Position numbers and translations under genes: made by a program | Part shown: piece by piece, positions 8,961-17,042 of the stretch | How positions within the stretch are numbered: the stretch's first letter is position 1 | Layout: every line of letters begins with the position of its first letter | From: JAZKAR01 sp040389065 | Lineage (GTDB): Bacteria; Pseudomonadota; Gammaproteobacteria; Burkholderiales; Casimicrobiaceae | Assembly: GCA_040389065.1 (NCBI GenBank) | Contig: JAZKAR010000014.1 | Coordinates: forward strand, 1-64,000 | Length of the DNA stretch: 64,000 nucleotides | Reading direction: 5' to 3' | The notes under the pieces: generated by a model | Databases searched by the model: none | What the model was told of the DNA's origin: nothing | What the model saw: only the letters and a program-made list of their open reading frames with translations

Positions 8961-9785
8961 TCACACTTCGACTCTACCCGTTTCATGAGCTGACCCCGTA
9001 TTCTTCAAATACCAGATGAGCTAACATCTCCAGAGAGGCCCATTGGCGGCCAATTTGCAATTAGAGAACATTTGTAAATAAGCATTTGTTTAAATGTAAA
9101 GTTTAACGAAAATGATCGTTTTTACGATAAGAATTATTCGATGAAAAACATTGATATTTCGATCATTTTTCTTATCGAATATCTCTATTTTTCAGTGCTA
9201 TAGCATAAAACCGAAAGCATCTTTAAATCATTTGGCGCACCGCCAAATTTTGAATCTGAAAGGACGTACGTGCCTTTTTGCTAGCCTTCAGATAAGCTAA
9301 GTTTTTTTAAATGTTAGGGTAAAAAGTTAGGAAGGTACCAAACCAGCCATAGGTTTTTTTGAGTCATCAATAACTACAAGGGCTGGACGAAAAATCATGT
9401 ATTTTGAACAAACAATACATGTACATATTCCTGAAAGCCAGATAAGTTTTGTTCTGGGCTTTTTAGAAGCTTAGTGTCAACGAAGAAAAAGGGTAGGGCA
9501 GATCATGCCAAATGAGACAGTCACGGAACCCCTTTATTCCATGTTCCGATGAATTTTTATTTTAATACAAAATCTTAATATAGTTTAATGAGTTCTCTTA
9601 TCTAGCTGCCTGTTTGGGGGGAGCAAGATCAATATAGTTAAGGTAATGGTAAGCTATTAGTAGACGTACAAACAAGTAACACTCAAAATAGAGTGGCACT
9701 GTCTATATAAATAAATTAATGACAAAAATTTTTATCTATCTAAAAAAATGATGAAAAACTTTTTTTAATTTCGAAGAGAAAATAT
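8961..9785. other. Long intergenic region
   Basis: No gene seen. The motif GAGCTGACCCC near 8986-8996 is shared, in reverse, with 41592-41602 beside the other intron fragment. A dyad AAAATGATCG (9109-9118) / CGATCATTTT (9160-9169) with additional CGATAAG and CTTATCG words lies in an AT-rich stretch and could be a protein-binding site. The ribosome site of the next gene (AAGAGAAA) is at its right end. Confidence 0.4.
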
Positions 9786-10193
9786 ATGAGTTTAATCGCA
9801 GCTACTTTAGTTACCGCATTGAAATCACTTGCTTCGCAAACATTAGCTGATTCTGCTAAAACTGCTATCCAAACTTCTTTAAATACGGTTATTGAATTGA
9901 TTGATGAGAAACTAGGAACTGATAACATCATTAGTATTATTCTTAACAAGTTAATAGAAAATCCAACTTCTGAAAAACTAAGCAGCCAGTTGAAAGCTAA
10001 TATACATCTAGAAGAGCTTAATGACGTTCCAGAAATCAATTCGGCTGCTAATAACTTACAACATATTCTTACTCAATATAATCAAACTCACTCGAACCAT
10101 CATGCTGCAATATACGCAAATGCTACTAGCAAAAGTGGAATAGCTATCGGTCAAATGTCTGGTGGTAACGTTAAACAACACCGTAAAAATTAA
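9786..10193 (+). CDS. Small helical protein, candidate effector partner of the STAND protein
   Basis: 135 residues. The first 90 or so are predicted helical and amphipathic (TLVTALKSLASQTLADSAKT, then SLNTVIELIDEKL), without signal peptide or catalytic motif. The C-terminus ends in a glycine- and polar-rich tail, SGIAIGQMSGGNVKQH. A similar tail-like motif, NGLAVGNNFGDVNQFH, opens the protein encoded 29 bp downstream. In bacteria and fungi, NLR-type receptors can activate helical membrane-active partners (Bell or HeLo-like domains) through matching RHIM-like amyloid motifs in just this arrangement. The function is therefore inferred from layout and motif resemblance, not from a recognised domain. 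ATG 9786 is preceded by AAGAGAAA. Confidence 0.5.
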   Translation: MSLIAATLVTALKSLASQTLADSAKTAIQTSLNTVIELIDEKLGTDNIISIILNKLIENPTSEKLSSQLKANIHLEELNDVPEINSAANNLQHILTQYNQTHSNHHAAIYANATSKSGIAIGQMSGGNVKQHRKN

Positions 10194-10222
10194 AAAACTT
10201 GATCCTGAAAAGACGGCTGATC

Positions 10223-13200
10223 ATGGATAAATCAGAAGAATATGTAAACAACAATGGAATTGCTAAATCGATTAATGGATTAGCTGTTGGTAATAATTTT
10301 GGTGATGTAAATCAATTTCATAATCATTACTATTATCAAAAAAATTCCTCTGAGCCATTAGACATTGTTCCAACTGATAGAAGTCAATTGCCACCTGTTA
10401 TAGCTAGGTTACCAAAAGGCTCTCTATGGCCGCATCGTCGTTCTTTAGGTAAGCGATTTGTAGGTAGGCTGTCTATTTTATGGGAACTACATGACAAACT
10501 GACTCAAACGAATACTACTGTAATACATGGAGTAATTATTCTAAAAGGAACAGGAGGACTCGGTAAAACACAACTAGCAATTGAATATGTTTATCGATTT
10601 GGTTCTTACTATGAAGGAGGAATATTCTGGATTGATGCTGAACAAAGCATAGACAATATGATTTCTAAATTAGCCGCTGTTTTAGACATCGCTTTAGATC
10701 ATAAATCAACAATTAGCGAGCAACTCAATATAATATGGGCAAAATTAAGTGAGCGAAAAGAATCACTGCTTGTTTTGGATAATTTTCCTGAGAGTCATCA
10801 AGAAAACACCAAGATTGCTTCATGGATACCAGTTTCAGGTTGTATTCATATACTTGTAACAACAAGAAGTGCTGCGTTAACAAATTATGAAAATATCTCT
10901 TTAAATGTATTGTCACCAGAAGCAAGTTTTGATTTGCTTAATTCAGGAACAGTAAATCTAGAACACTATAAAGACACTGCTTTGCAATTGGCCTATGAGG
11001 TAGGTTATTTACCTTTAGCTTTAGAATTGCTACGTAATTATCTTGAAAATAATAAGGGCTACCCTATAACAAACCTTTTAGCCGATATTAAAAATACGAA
11101 TACCGTAGAAATTATTGATGGATTTGGTGAAGATTACCATGAGGATACTTTGCCTAGTGGGCATATTAAAAGTATTATTAAAACATTTGAACTGAGCTGG
11201 AATAAAGTATCAGAAGAAAGTAAACCTATACTCCAGATTATGTCATGTTTAGCACCACTTCCAGTACCTAAATATATTATTAGAAAGGTTCTTAGGCTGG
11301 AAGAAGGTAATAGGTTAAAAGATCCTTTAATCAAAAGGATCAAAAAACTATATAATTTTTCATTAGTGGATTTGGACATAAATGAGGAAAATCCATTTGC
11401 TCATCGGTTAATTTTAGGTTATGTACGTCATTATCAAACTCTCGATCATGACTTATTGCAAAAGACGTCTGAAGCTATAAGTATAGAAATGAATCGAGCT
11501 ATGGATGTGCATGACATAGAAAGTTTAAAAGATCTTGAGCTTGTCTATCCTCATGCAGAAAATTTTTTGCAAAAAGAAACAATATCAAATACTAAGAAAA
11601 TTAAATTAACACTTACTATTGGAAAGCATCATTATAATCATGGTAGATATAATCGTGCGTATGAAATGCAAAATGAAGCATTGTACCTATCCAAAACAAT
11701 TTATCCCAAGGCACATCCACTAATCATCACTGCGCAAAACGATGTGTCTATTACCCTCATGGCAAAAGGTAAAATAGAGGAAGCTATTAATTTGTCTCGA
11801 GAGGTGTTAGAAATTTACGAAATAAACTTCCCTGAAGAAGAGGAGAGTATTAATATATTTCGATCTAATTTAGCATCTCAACTGAAAGTAGCAGGAAAAT
11901 TTAAAGAGGCTCTTGAATTATCTAAAAGGGCTTATATTTATGCTAAAAAGCATTTTACAGCTTCAGATCCGAGGCTGACAATTCGGTTGTCTAACTTAGG
12001 AAGAGAGCTAATGGATTCAGGAAATCTACAAGAAGCTTGTAGATTTATGCGAGAAGCTCTGTGTATTGAAGAACAGAATTTTCCTCCTTTGCACCCCAAT
12101 ATTGCTACTCGACAAGCAAATCTTGCTGTAATACTAATGAATTTGGGTGAGCTAGAAGAGGCTAAATTATTACTCCAAAAGGCTCTTATTTCAGATAAGC
12201 ATAATTTCTCAGATGGTCATCCTAATATTATTAAAAGTCAATATAATTTAGCTAAAGTTCTAATGGATTTGCATGAGTTTAACGAGGCTTTTGTTTTATT
12301 AAAAAATTCTCTATATCTAGCCCAAAAACATTATGAACCAGGTCATTATGAGATCGTTACGTGTCAATATTTTTTAGCTTTAGCGCTTGAAAACTTAGGA
12401 AAACTAGAGGACGCAGAAACGTTATTGCAAGAGTCTGTAAATCTTTGCGGAAAAATTTTTGCTCAAGGTCACTTTGAAGTTATAGTGCATCAATCGCAGT
12501 TAATTATTGTACTTTATAAGCTTGGAAAGGCACAAGAAGCCCAAGAAATTTTAGATAAAGTTCTTATTAATATTGAGCAACATTCTGAGTCAAAAACTCT
12601 TGTGATTATTTCGTGTTTAAATAATATTGCATTATTGATCTATAATTTAGGATATGAAAAAAGAGCTAAAAATTTACTATGGAAAGTTCTTACTCTTTAT
12701 GAGAGCATGTTTAATTCTGGAAATCACGATATAAATAAAGCTGGATACAATCTTGCGCTAGTTTTTTATCGTTGTCGAGAATTACAAGCAGCAGTGAATT
12801 TACTTCAAAAAGCTTTAGCATCTGAGGAACAGAATACTAATCCAAACCAACAACTGATTATTGGTTGCCAAGACAATATAGCTTTAATCTTAAATGAATC
12901 AGAAAATTTTATAAAAGCAAAAAAGATTGTTAGAGAAATGTTAGCTTATACGAAGCAAAATGTTGCTTCAAATATTGATCATGAATTAGAAAAATCAGAT
13001 GAAGCTTTAGATTTTTATCAAAAAATTTTTAATTATTCTAAAGAGAATAATTTATTTGAAAAGTTTGAAGTTCAAATTTGCATGCACAATTGGACTTATA
13101 TTCTAACAAAAATAGGTAAATTTGAAGAAGCTAAAACTATAATACACGTAGCATTAAAATTTGAACAACAAAATTCAATAATTAATCATTCGAGTATGTC

Positions 13201-13387
13201 TAATTATTTAAAAAACATGGCTGATATATATTTTTCGCTTAATGACATAAAAGCATGTAAAGAATTTTTAATTAATGCTCTTGAACATGAAAATCAAAAT
13301 AGTCTTAAGGACTATTCAAGAATTAAATTGATGAAATACAATATACAATCAATGAGTAATTACCAAGACTTGCTAAATAAAACTTAA
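10223..13387 (+). CDS. NB-ARC STAND NTPase with C-terminal TPR array (bacterial NLR)
   Basis: 1054 residues from ATG 10223; a TTG at 10199 is also open. The N-terminus has a short glycine/asparagine motif (about residues 20-35). An NB-ARC module follows: P-loop GTGGLGKT (about 109), Walker B ESLLVLDNF (about 180), TTRS (about 212) and a GLPL-like YLPLALELL (about 262). From about residue 460 to the end there are many tetratricopeptide repeats of kinesin-light-chain spacing (LAKVLMDLHEFNEAFVLL is typical), the usual ligand sensor of this class. Such proteins oligomerise on sensing phage or other signals and trigger an effector. No catalytic effector domain is fused, so the 135-residue upstream protein is the likely output. 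Confidence 0.8.
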   Translation: MDKSEEYVNNNGIAKSINGLAVGNNFGDVNQFHNHYYYQKNSSEPLDIVPTDRSQLPPVIARLPKGSLWPHRRSLGKRFVGRLSILWELHDKLTQTNTTVIHGVIILKGTGGLGKTQLAIEYVYRFGSYYEGGIFWIDAEQSIDNMISKLAAVLDIALDHKSTISEQLNIIWAKLSERKESLLVLDNFPESHQENTKIASWIPVSGCIHILVTTRSAALTNYENISLNVLSPEASFDLLNSGTVNLEHYKDTALQLAYEVGYLPLALELLRNYLENNKGYPITNLLADIKNTNTVEIIDGFGEDYHEDTLPSGHIKSIIKTFELSWNKVSEESKPILQIMSCLAPLPVPKYIIRKVLRLEEGNRLKDPLIKRIKKLYNFSLVDLDINEENPFAHRLILGYVRHYQTLDHDLLQKTSEAISIEMNRAMDVHDIESLKDLELVYPHAENFLQKETISNTKKIKLTLTIGKHHYNHGRYNRAYEMQNEALYLSKTIYPKAHPLIITAQNDVSITLMAKGKIEEAINLSREVLEIYEINFPEEEESINIFRSNLASQLKVAGKFKEALELSKRAYIYAKKHFTASDPRLTIRLSNLGRELMDSGNLQEACRFMREALCIEEQNFPPLHPNIATRQANLAVILMNLGELEEAKLLLQKALISDKHNFSDGHPNIIKSQYNLAKVLMDLHEFNEAFVLLKNSLYLAQKHYEPGHYEIVTCQYFLALALENLGKLEDAETLLQESVNLCGKIFAQGHFEVIVHQSQLIIVLYKLGKAQEAQEILDKVLINIEQHSESKTLVIISCLNNIALLIYNLGYEKRAKNLLWKVLTLYESMFNSGNHDINKAGYNLALVFYRCRELQAAVNLLQKALASEEQNTNPNQQLIIGCQDNIALILNESENFIKAKKIVREMLAYTKQNVASNIDHELEKSDEALDFYQKIFNYSKENNLFEKFEVQICMHNWTYILTKIGKFEEAKTIIHVALKFEQQNSIINHSSMSNYLKNMADIYFSLNDIKACKEFLINALEHENQNSLKDYSRIKLMKYNIQSMSNYQDLLNKT

Positions 13388-13799
13388 AACTCCTTATTGC
13401 TACTTTTTACACGTATTTTCAACCAGCTCCTTTTCTTGAACAGCAGACAGAATTGCAGCCCACGCTAAGTAAGACGGATAAGGGAGCATAGGCCCTGTTG
13501 CAAAGATTAGGAATGAAGACAGTAAAAGCCTTCTGATGCGGAGGCTAAAAGGTATAAATTGTAGAAAGCTAGATAAGATCTGACAAAAGCATCAATAAAA
13601 GATAAGAGTTACCCGTATTGATTAAAGGTTTTGAATCCTTAATCAAAAACTTTCCGGTGTGTATCTACCTTGCGGTAACCTTTTCATTTCTATCCTCCAT
13701 TCATCCTAATTTTACTGAACTTTGGACTCCTTTTTTTTCAGCTTACCTCAAGATGCATTAGGTGATGGTTTAGATTGGCGTACATAAAGTTTTTTTTAA
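13388..13799. other. Intergenic with IS6-like end fragment
   Basis: GGCCCTGTTGCAAAG at 13491-13505 closely resembles the terminal repeats of IS6-family elements (compare 39622 and 42147) and is probably a scar. A 29-codon minus-strand frame (13489-13400, containing YLAWAAILSAVQEKE) resembles a peptide readable on the minus strand of the leader at 50.3 kb, so it may be a degraded copy of that sequence. Nothing else was recognised. Confidence 0.4.
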
Positions 13800-14201
13800 C
13801 TAACTAGCTTTCAATTCATACGGCTTTTTTTCGTTGCCGATCATGATGGATGCATACCAACCCACATTGAAATTGTCTAATTCGGGTTCAGAGTTATCCC
13901 AATTACTTTTCATTAGCACATCATAACAATCACTTATAAAATCTCGTGCTTTCCCAGGTTTAAAACGACTTAAGGTAAATTGTTTATCTGAATGTAAACG
14001 TACATCTAAATAATTTAGTTTTTTATTTTCACCCATTAACGGTATATAGCTACTTAAAAAATTTATATTGCCAGCTCTAACAGTAAGAACGATTCTAGAA
14101 TGATTTTTTATTGATAATGCTCCTTTAACATTATGTTTAACTAAAACATTTTTCATAAAAGGCATCATCGATTTTTTTTGTTGCTGGATAAACGTAAGCA
14201 T
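13800..14201 (-). CDS. Hypothetical protein resembling an LPD29-type domain
   Basis: 133 residues. The core (LSIKNHSRIVLTVRAGNINF, then SNWDNSEPELDNFNVGWYAS and IGNEKKPY) resembles the small domain called LPD29, found in large polyvalent proteins of conjugative elements and phages and also as stand-alone accessory genes. The function of that domain is unknown. The ribosome site before ATG 14201 is weak. The gene stands alone, with a degraded repeat upstream and scar DNA downstream. Confidence 0.5.
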   Translation of the reverse strand: MLTFIQQQKKSMMPFMKNVLVKHNVKGALSIKNHSRIVLTVRAGNINFLSSYIPLMGENKKLNYLDVRLHSDKQFTLSRFKPGKARDFISDCYDVLMKSNWDNSEPELDNFNVGWYASIMIGNEKKPYELKAS

Positions 14202-14282
14202 TTCAGTATCTTAAGTTTTTAGAAGAATGATTCTATAAATTATATGATAAATCTATTTATTATTTGTAGACGTATTTATATC

Positions 14283-14420
14283 TAGTCAGTGGCTGTAAAA
14301 GCAAAGTGGTATTCTCCACAAATAACATCAAGACTTGGTTTTCCCCAAACATTGTTTTTTCACGAACAAGTATATTTGCATCGATTGCTTTTATTGATTG
14401 GAGTAGAAAGAAATTCATCG
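14283..14420 (-). pseudogene. Remnant of an unknown small gene (copy 2)
   Basis: The minus strand encodes SIKAIDANILVREKTMFGEN and then QVL with no usable start. It matches the remnant at 6936-7289 over about 75 bp of DNA. Only this fragment is left. Confidence 0.4.
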
Positions 14421-14538
14421 TTAAGCTAAAGCTACTTTGACCTGCTTGAATATAAACTTCAGAAGTTACTCGGTCATACTAGGATATACGTTTCTATTTC
14501 TGTGGAAACTAGCATGGAAGAAACTACTTTACGTAAAT

Positions 14539-14769
14539 TCATCGTTGCATATTATCTTTTCGGATCGCCCTTGCTTGTTGATCATTTTTTTCCAGAATGC
14601 ATAATTCTGCGTATCTTATCAAGACCTCTTCTGATTCATTACGCCAATTCCCAATAACTTCATTTCTCGCCTTTTGAAGAAGGTGTTCTCCAATATAAGA
14701 TGTATCTTGCCATGTAGAGTCTGTCGGAAATAGGTTTTCTATTATTTGGATTGCCTTTTCTTTACTCAT
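14539..14769 (-). CDS. Small hypothetical protein
   Basis: 76 residues (MSKEKAIQIIENLFPTDSTW...). An AGGAAGGAA ribosome site lies just upstream of ATG 14769, which supports real expression. The protein is predicted helical, with one tryptophan-rich stretch (FPTDSTWQD, then NWRNESEE). No family was recognised; similar short proteins are common in mobile-element cargo. Confidence 0.55.
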   Translation of the reverse strand: MSKEKAIQIIENLFPTDSTWQDTSYIGEHLLQKARNEVIGNWRNESEEVLIRYAELCILEKNDQQARAIRKDNMQR

Positions 14770-15091
14770 GTTATTCCTTCCTTAATGACTACAATGGACT
14801 AGTACTCAGTTTCTGGCGATTTGCTAAGTTCCTACCTAATGTATCAAGATTTGCAAAATTGCGATTAAAAGCATAACAGCAAAATAAGTTGAGTTTATCG
14901 CAGTCTCATCCTTTTTATCATTAGCATGATTCGCAAACTCATGACGCTAATTGTCTGCACAAAAAAAATGCTGCCACAAAACGATTTTGTATTGTGCATT
15001 ACAGAAATTTGTTAGACTGCCGTTTTGGTACTGATAATATATTTCTTCAGTACCATATTTAATAGCTGCACGATTTGAGTAAATTTGTTAA
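14770..15091. other. Intergenic, nothing recognised
   Basis: AT-rich sequence without a credible open frame. The ribosome site of the 14539-14769 gene is at its left edge. Confidence 0.4.
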
Positions 15092-15348
15092 TCACCATAA
15101 ATATAAGGCCTCACCTAACGGCTTAATTACGATATCTTGCCATACAGCGTCGAATTTTGTACGAGCACTAACAGCTGCTTCATCTTCTTCAAAACAGTTC
15201 TCAAAGATTTCTGCGATATTACTCGATAGCCACTTCCGGCCCCATATAGTTTTTCACATTCTTTCCAAAGATCAATAGCGCCTTCGAGATATGATGAGAA
15301 AGTTACTCTTCCTATTAAAGCAGCTTTATTTAGGAATTCTTGTTTCAA
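15092..15348 (-). pseudogene. Frameshifted small helical protein gene
   Basis: The first 40 or so codons (KQEFLNKAALIGRVTFSSYL, then LWKECEKLYGAGSG) continue protein-like only if the frame shifts near 15226. The second part then reads SNIAEIFENCFEEDEAAVSA, KFDAVWQDIV and GEALYLW, and stops at 15092-15094. The uninterrupted frame instead gives a basic, low-quality tail. A single-base indel in a recently active gene is the simplest reading. Family unknown. Confidence 0.5.
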
Positions 15349-15473
15349 TTCTGAAACATAATCTGCTAATAATTACAAAAGCATTGTTAATTAACTATAT
15401 ATTATTTGGCTATTTATACTGACCAGTACCTTAATTTTTTATATTTTATATTGTTTTTTAATAGATATAGATA

Positions 15474-15502
15474 TTGATTTATCTATCAAATAAGACGATA
15501 AT
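15474..15502 (+). promoter_or_regulatory. Sigma70-type promoter of the small RNA
   Basis: TTGATT (15474-15479) and GATAAT (15497-15502) are separated by exactly 17 bp. This predicts a transcript starting near 15509, with no open reading frame before the terminator at 15646. Confidence 0.6.
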
Positions 15503-15509
15503 TCAATTA

Positions 15510-15666
15510 GATCACTGGATACAAGGGTGTGAGAATAGCCAGTCCCGTTTAGTCGTTAAGACTAAGCCTGTCTCGGATGAGACGGATGTTGCTTGGAAAC
15601 AAGTAAGAGGTTCGCCCGGAGATACCAGCTTGCTGGTGTCGGAATAGGCCCGAAAGGGCCTATTTT
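15510..15666 (+). ncRNA. Candidate structured small RNA
   Basis: Between a good promoter and a strong terminator there is a non-coding stretch of about 155 nt with successive hairpins. These are a TTTAGTC/GACTAA stem, GTCTC-GGAT-GAGAC, CTTG-GAAA-CAAG (GNRA loop), GATACCAGC/GCTGGTGTC, and AGGCCC-GAAA-GGGCCT followed by a T-rich run. It lies downstream of and convergent with the minus-strand gene at 15670. I do not recognise an Rfam family. It could act in trans or be an accessory RNA of a nearby gene. Confidence 0.6.
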
Positions 15667-15678
15667 ATTTTATTTTCC
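15646..15678 (+). terminator. Rho-independent terminator
   Basis: The six-base-pair stem AGGCCC/GGGCCT with a GAAA tetraloop (15646-15661) is followed by TATTTTATTTTATTTT. Confidence 0.8.
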
Positions 15679-16254
15679 TTCTTTACTTTTCAATTTTGGT
15701 TTTTTACGATGTTTGCTCAGGTTTCGATTGGGCATTTTTCCTTGCATTCGTAAGGTAACAAAGTGTTTAAACCGCACTGATCCAAATGTTGTGAGTTCTT
15801 TGAGTTCGCAAGGATAAGCTGTTTCAATACGCATATGTAAATCTACCGGCAAGCCCTTGATGCGTTTTAAGTTAAATATTATTCCATATAAAACTTCTTT
15901 ACCAGCTACATCAACAGTTGGAACAATAGCCAAATTTTCGCCTTCGACTAGCCAAACTTCACCTTCAGATGCGTTTAAAATATGATCTTTTAAGCCTAGA
16001 GAAAGGCTATAGCGTTTAAAACAGAAGTATCCAGGTTTTCTTGAACTATAAGAATAAAGAATAGAGTTATTATCATCTTTATTCTTAGACGTAAAGCAAT
16101 GATCGGAGAAGGTAACAGCAATTTTACGTTCAACTGCGCTTGAGTCAATTACAAGAAAAATATATTCATTTAGATGAGAAAGATCATAAATTATTTTGTT
16201 GTAATAAAACGATGGCCAGCGAGGTGTTTGTTTATCAAAATAAGAACCGCTCAT
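15670..16254 (-). CDS. Hypothetical protein in operon with XRE regulator
   Basis: 194 residues, soluble, with a very basic C-terminus (KHRKKPKLKSKEGK). I see no domain I can name. Segments such as FVTLRMQGKMPN and VWLVEGENLAIVPTVDVAGK suggest a beta-rich fold. It starts 31 bp after the XRE/DUF1488 regulator gene on the same strand, so the two probably form an operon. The pairing resembles regulator-plus-toxin or regulator-plus-partner cassettes, but no toxin motif is visible. Confidence 0.5.
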   Translation of the reverse strand: MSGSYFDKQTPRWPSFYYNKIIYDLSHLNEYIFLVIDSSAVERKIAVTFSDHCFTSKNKDDNNSILYSYSSRKPGYFCFKRYSLSLGLKDHILNASEGEVWLVEGENLAIVPTVDVAGKEVLYGIIFNLKRIKGLPVDLHMRIETAYPCELKELTTFGSVRFKHFVTLRMQGKMPNRNLSKHRKKPKLKSKEGK

Positions 16255-16285
16255 GGATGAAAGTTACATTCTAAAAAAATAAGCG

Positions 16286-16813
16286 TTACTGGAATGTGCT
16301 GTCCGGAAAGTCTTTACTGCGAACATGTAAGCGATTAGAGCGATCAAAGTTATTGGTGTCGGTAATTGCTTGAGCAACGGCATCAAGGATGATGGCTCGA
16401 TGCTTATCAAAAACTTCTATGTACCATTCATCAGGTTGCTTTTCTGAAAAATGGCCTAGATCTTCAATTACTTCTTCAGATATAAGTACAGTAATTTCTT
16501 TACCTTGCCATTCCACTGTAAAAGGTAAACCATCCCAGGCAGTTATTGTTGTAGGGCGGCGTATAATATTAGGTCGGTTAGCGACTAGATGAACGCCTGG
16601 TCCGCTATTTTCGTTACCGTAAACAAAAACGACACCTTCATTTTCTAATGTGCGTCTAATAGAAGAAATAACTTCTGATTCAGAAGCGCGTTTATGATTT
16701 TCAACATCACGAACTGAACTGAGTGCAACTTTTGCTGCATTGGCTAATTGATCTTGAGACCAGCCGATTAAGGCACGGCCTGCTCGAATTTGTGCCGGAA
16801 TGATTAGGTTCAT
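16286..16813 (-). CDS. XRE-family regulator with DUF1488-like C-terminus
   Basis: 175 residues. An N-terminal helix-turn-helix of the Cro/C1 type is visible at about residues 8-60 (IRAGRALIGWSQDQLANAAK, then SSVRDVENHKR). The C-terminal half (TAWDGLPFTVEWQGKEITVL and onward) resembles DUF1488, a small domain often fused or adjacent to such regulators. It is divergent from the tyrosine recombinase gene, and the shared 230-bp gap holds a long palindrome. It may control the downstream 194-residue gene and possibly the recombinase. Confidence 0.7.
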   Translation of the reverse strand: MNLIIPAQIRAGRALIGWSQDQLANAAKVALSSVRDVENHKRASESEVISSIRRTLENEGVVFVYGNENSGPGVHLVANRPNIIRRPTTITAWDGLPFTVEWQGKEITVLISEEVIEDLGHFSEKQPDEWYIEVFDKHRAIILDAVAQAITDTNNFDRSNRLHVRSKDFPDSTFQ

Positions 16814-16978
16814 ATAACGCCTAATAGCTTTGTATATTTTATACTATACTTGTTGCACTGTTTTATGTAAAGAATTATATAGGTTAATATAACCCATATA
16901 ATTTAATGTTAAAATAATCTATATGAAAATAACGAAAAAAGCTTATTAAAAAATATTAATGTTTTTAGTTAACTTTCC

Positions 16979-17016
16979 GTTTTACTAATGATAACGTATT
17001 TTATCATTAGTAAAAC
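16979..17016. repeat. Perfect 16+16-bp palindrome beside the recombinase gene
   Basis: GTTTTACTAATGATAA (16979-16994) is the exact reverse complement of 17001-17016, with a six-base spacer CGTATT. Arms of this length around a 6-8-base spacer are typical of tyrosine recombinase core sites. It ends 27 bp before the recombinase ATG. An operator is the alternative. Confidence 0.6.
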
Positions 17017-17042
17017 TAAAGCTCCTTCAGAAAAGGATGATC

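Noticed and set aside
13456..13474. GCCCACGCTAAG as an inner end of a Tn3-type terminal repeat
   Set aside because: The outer GGGG is not found 38 bp away in the right orientation, and the word is better explained by similarity to the ArdC leader arm.
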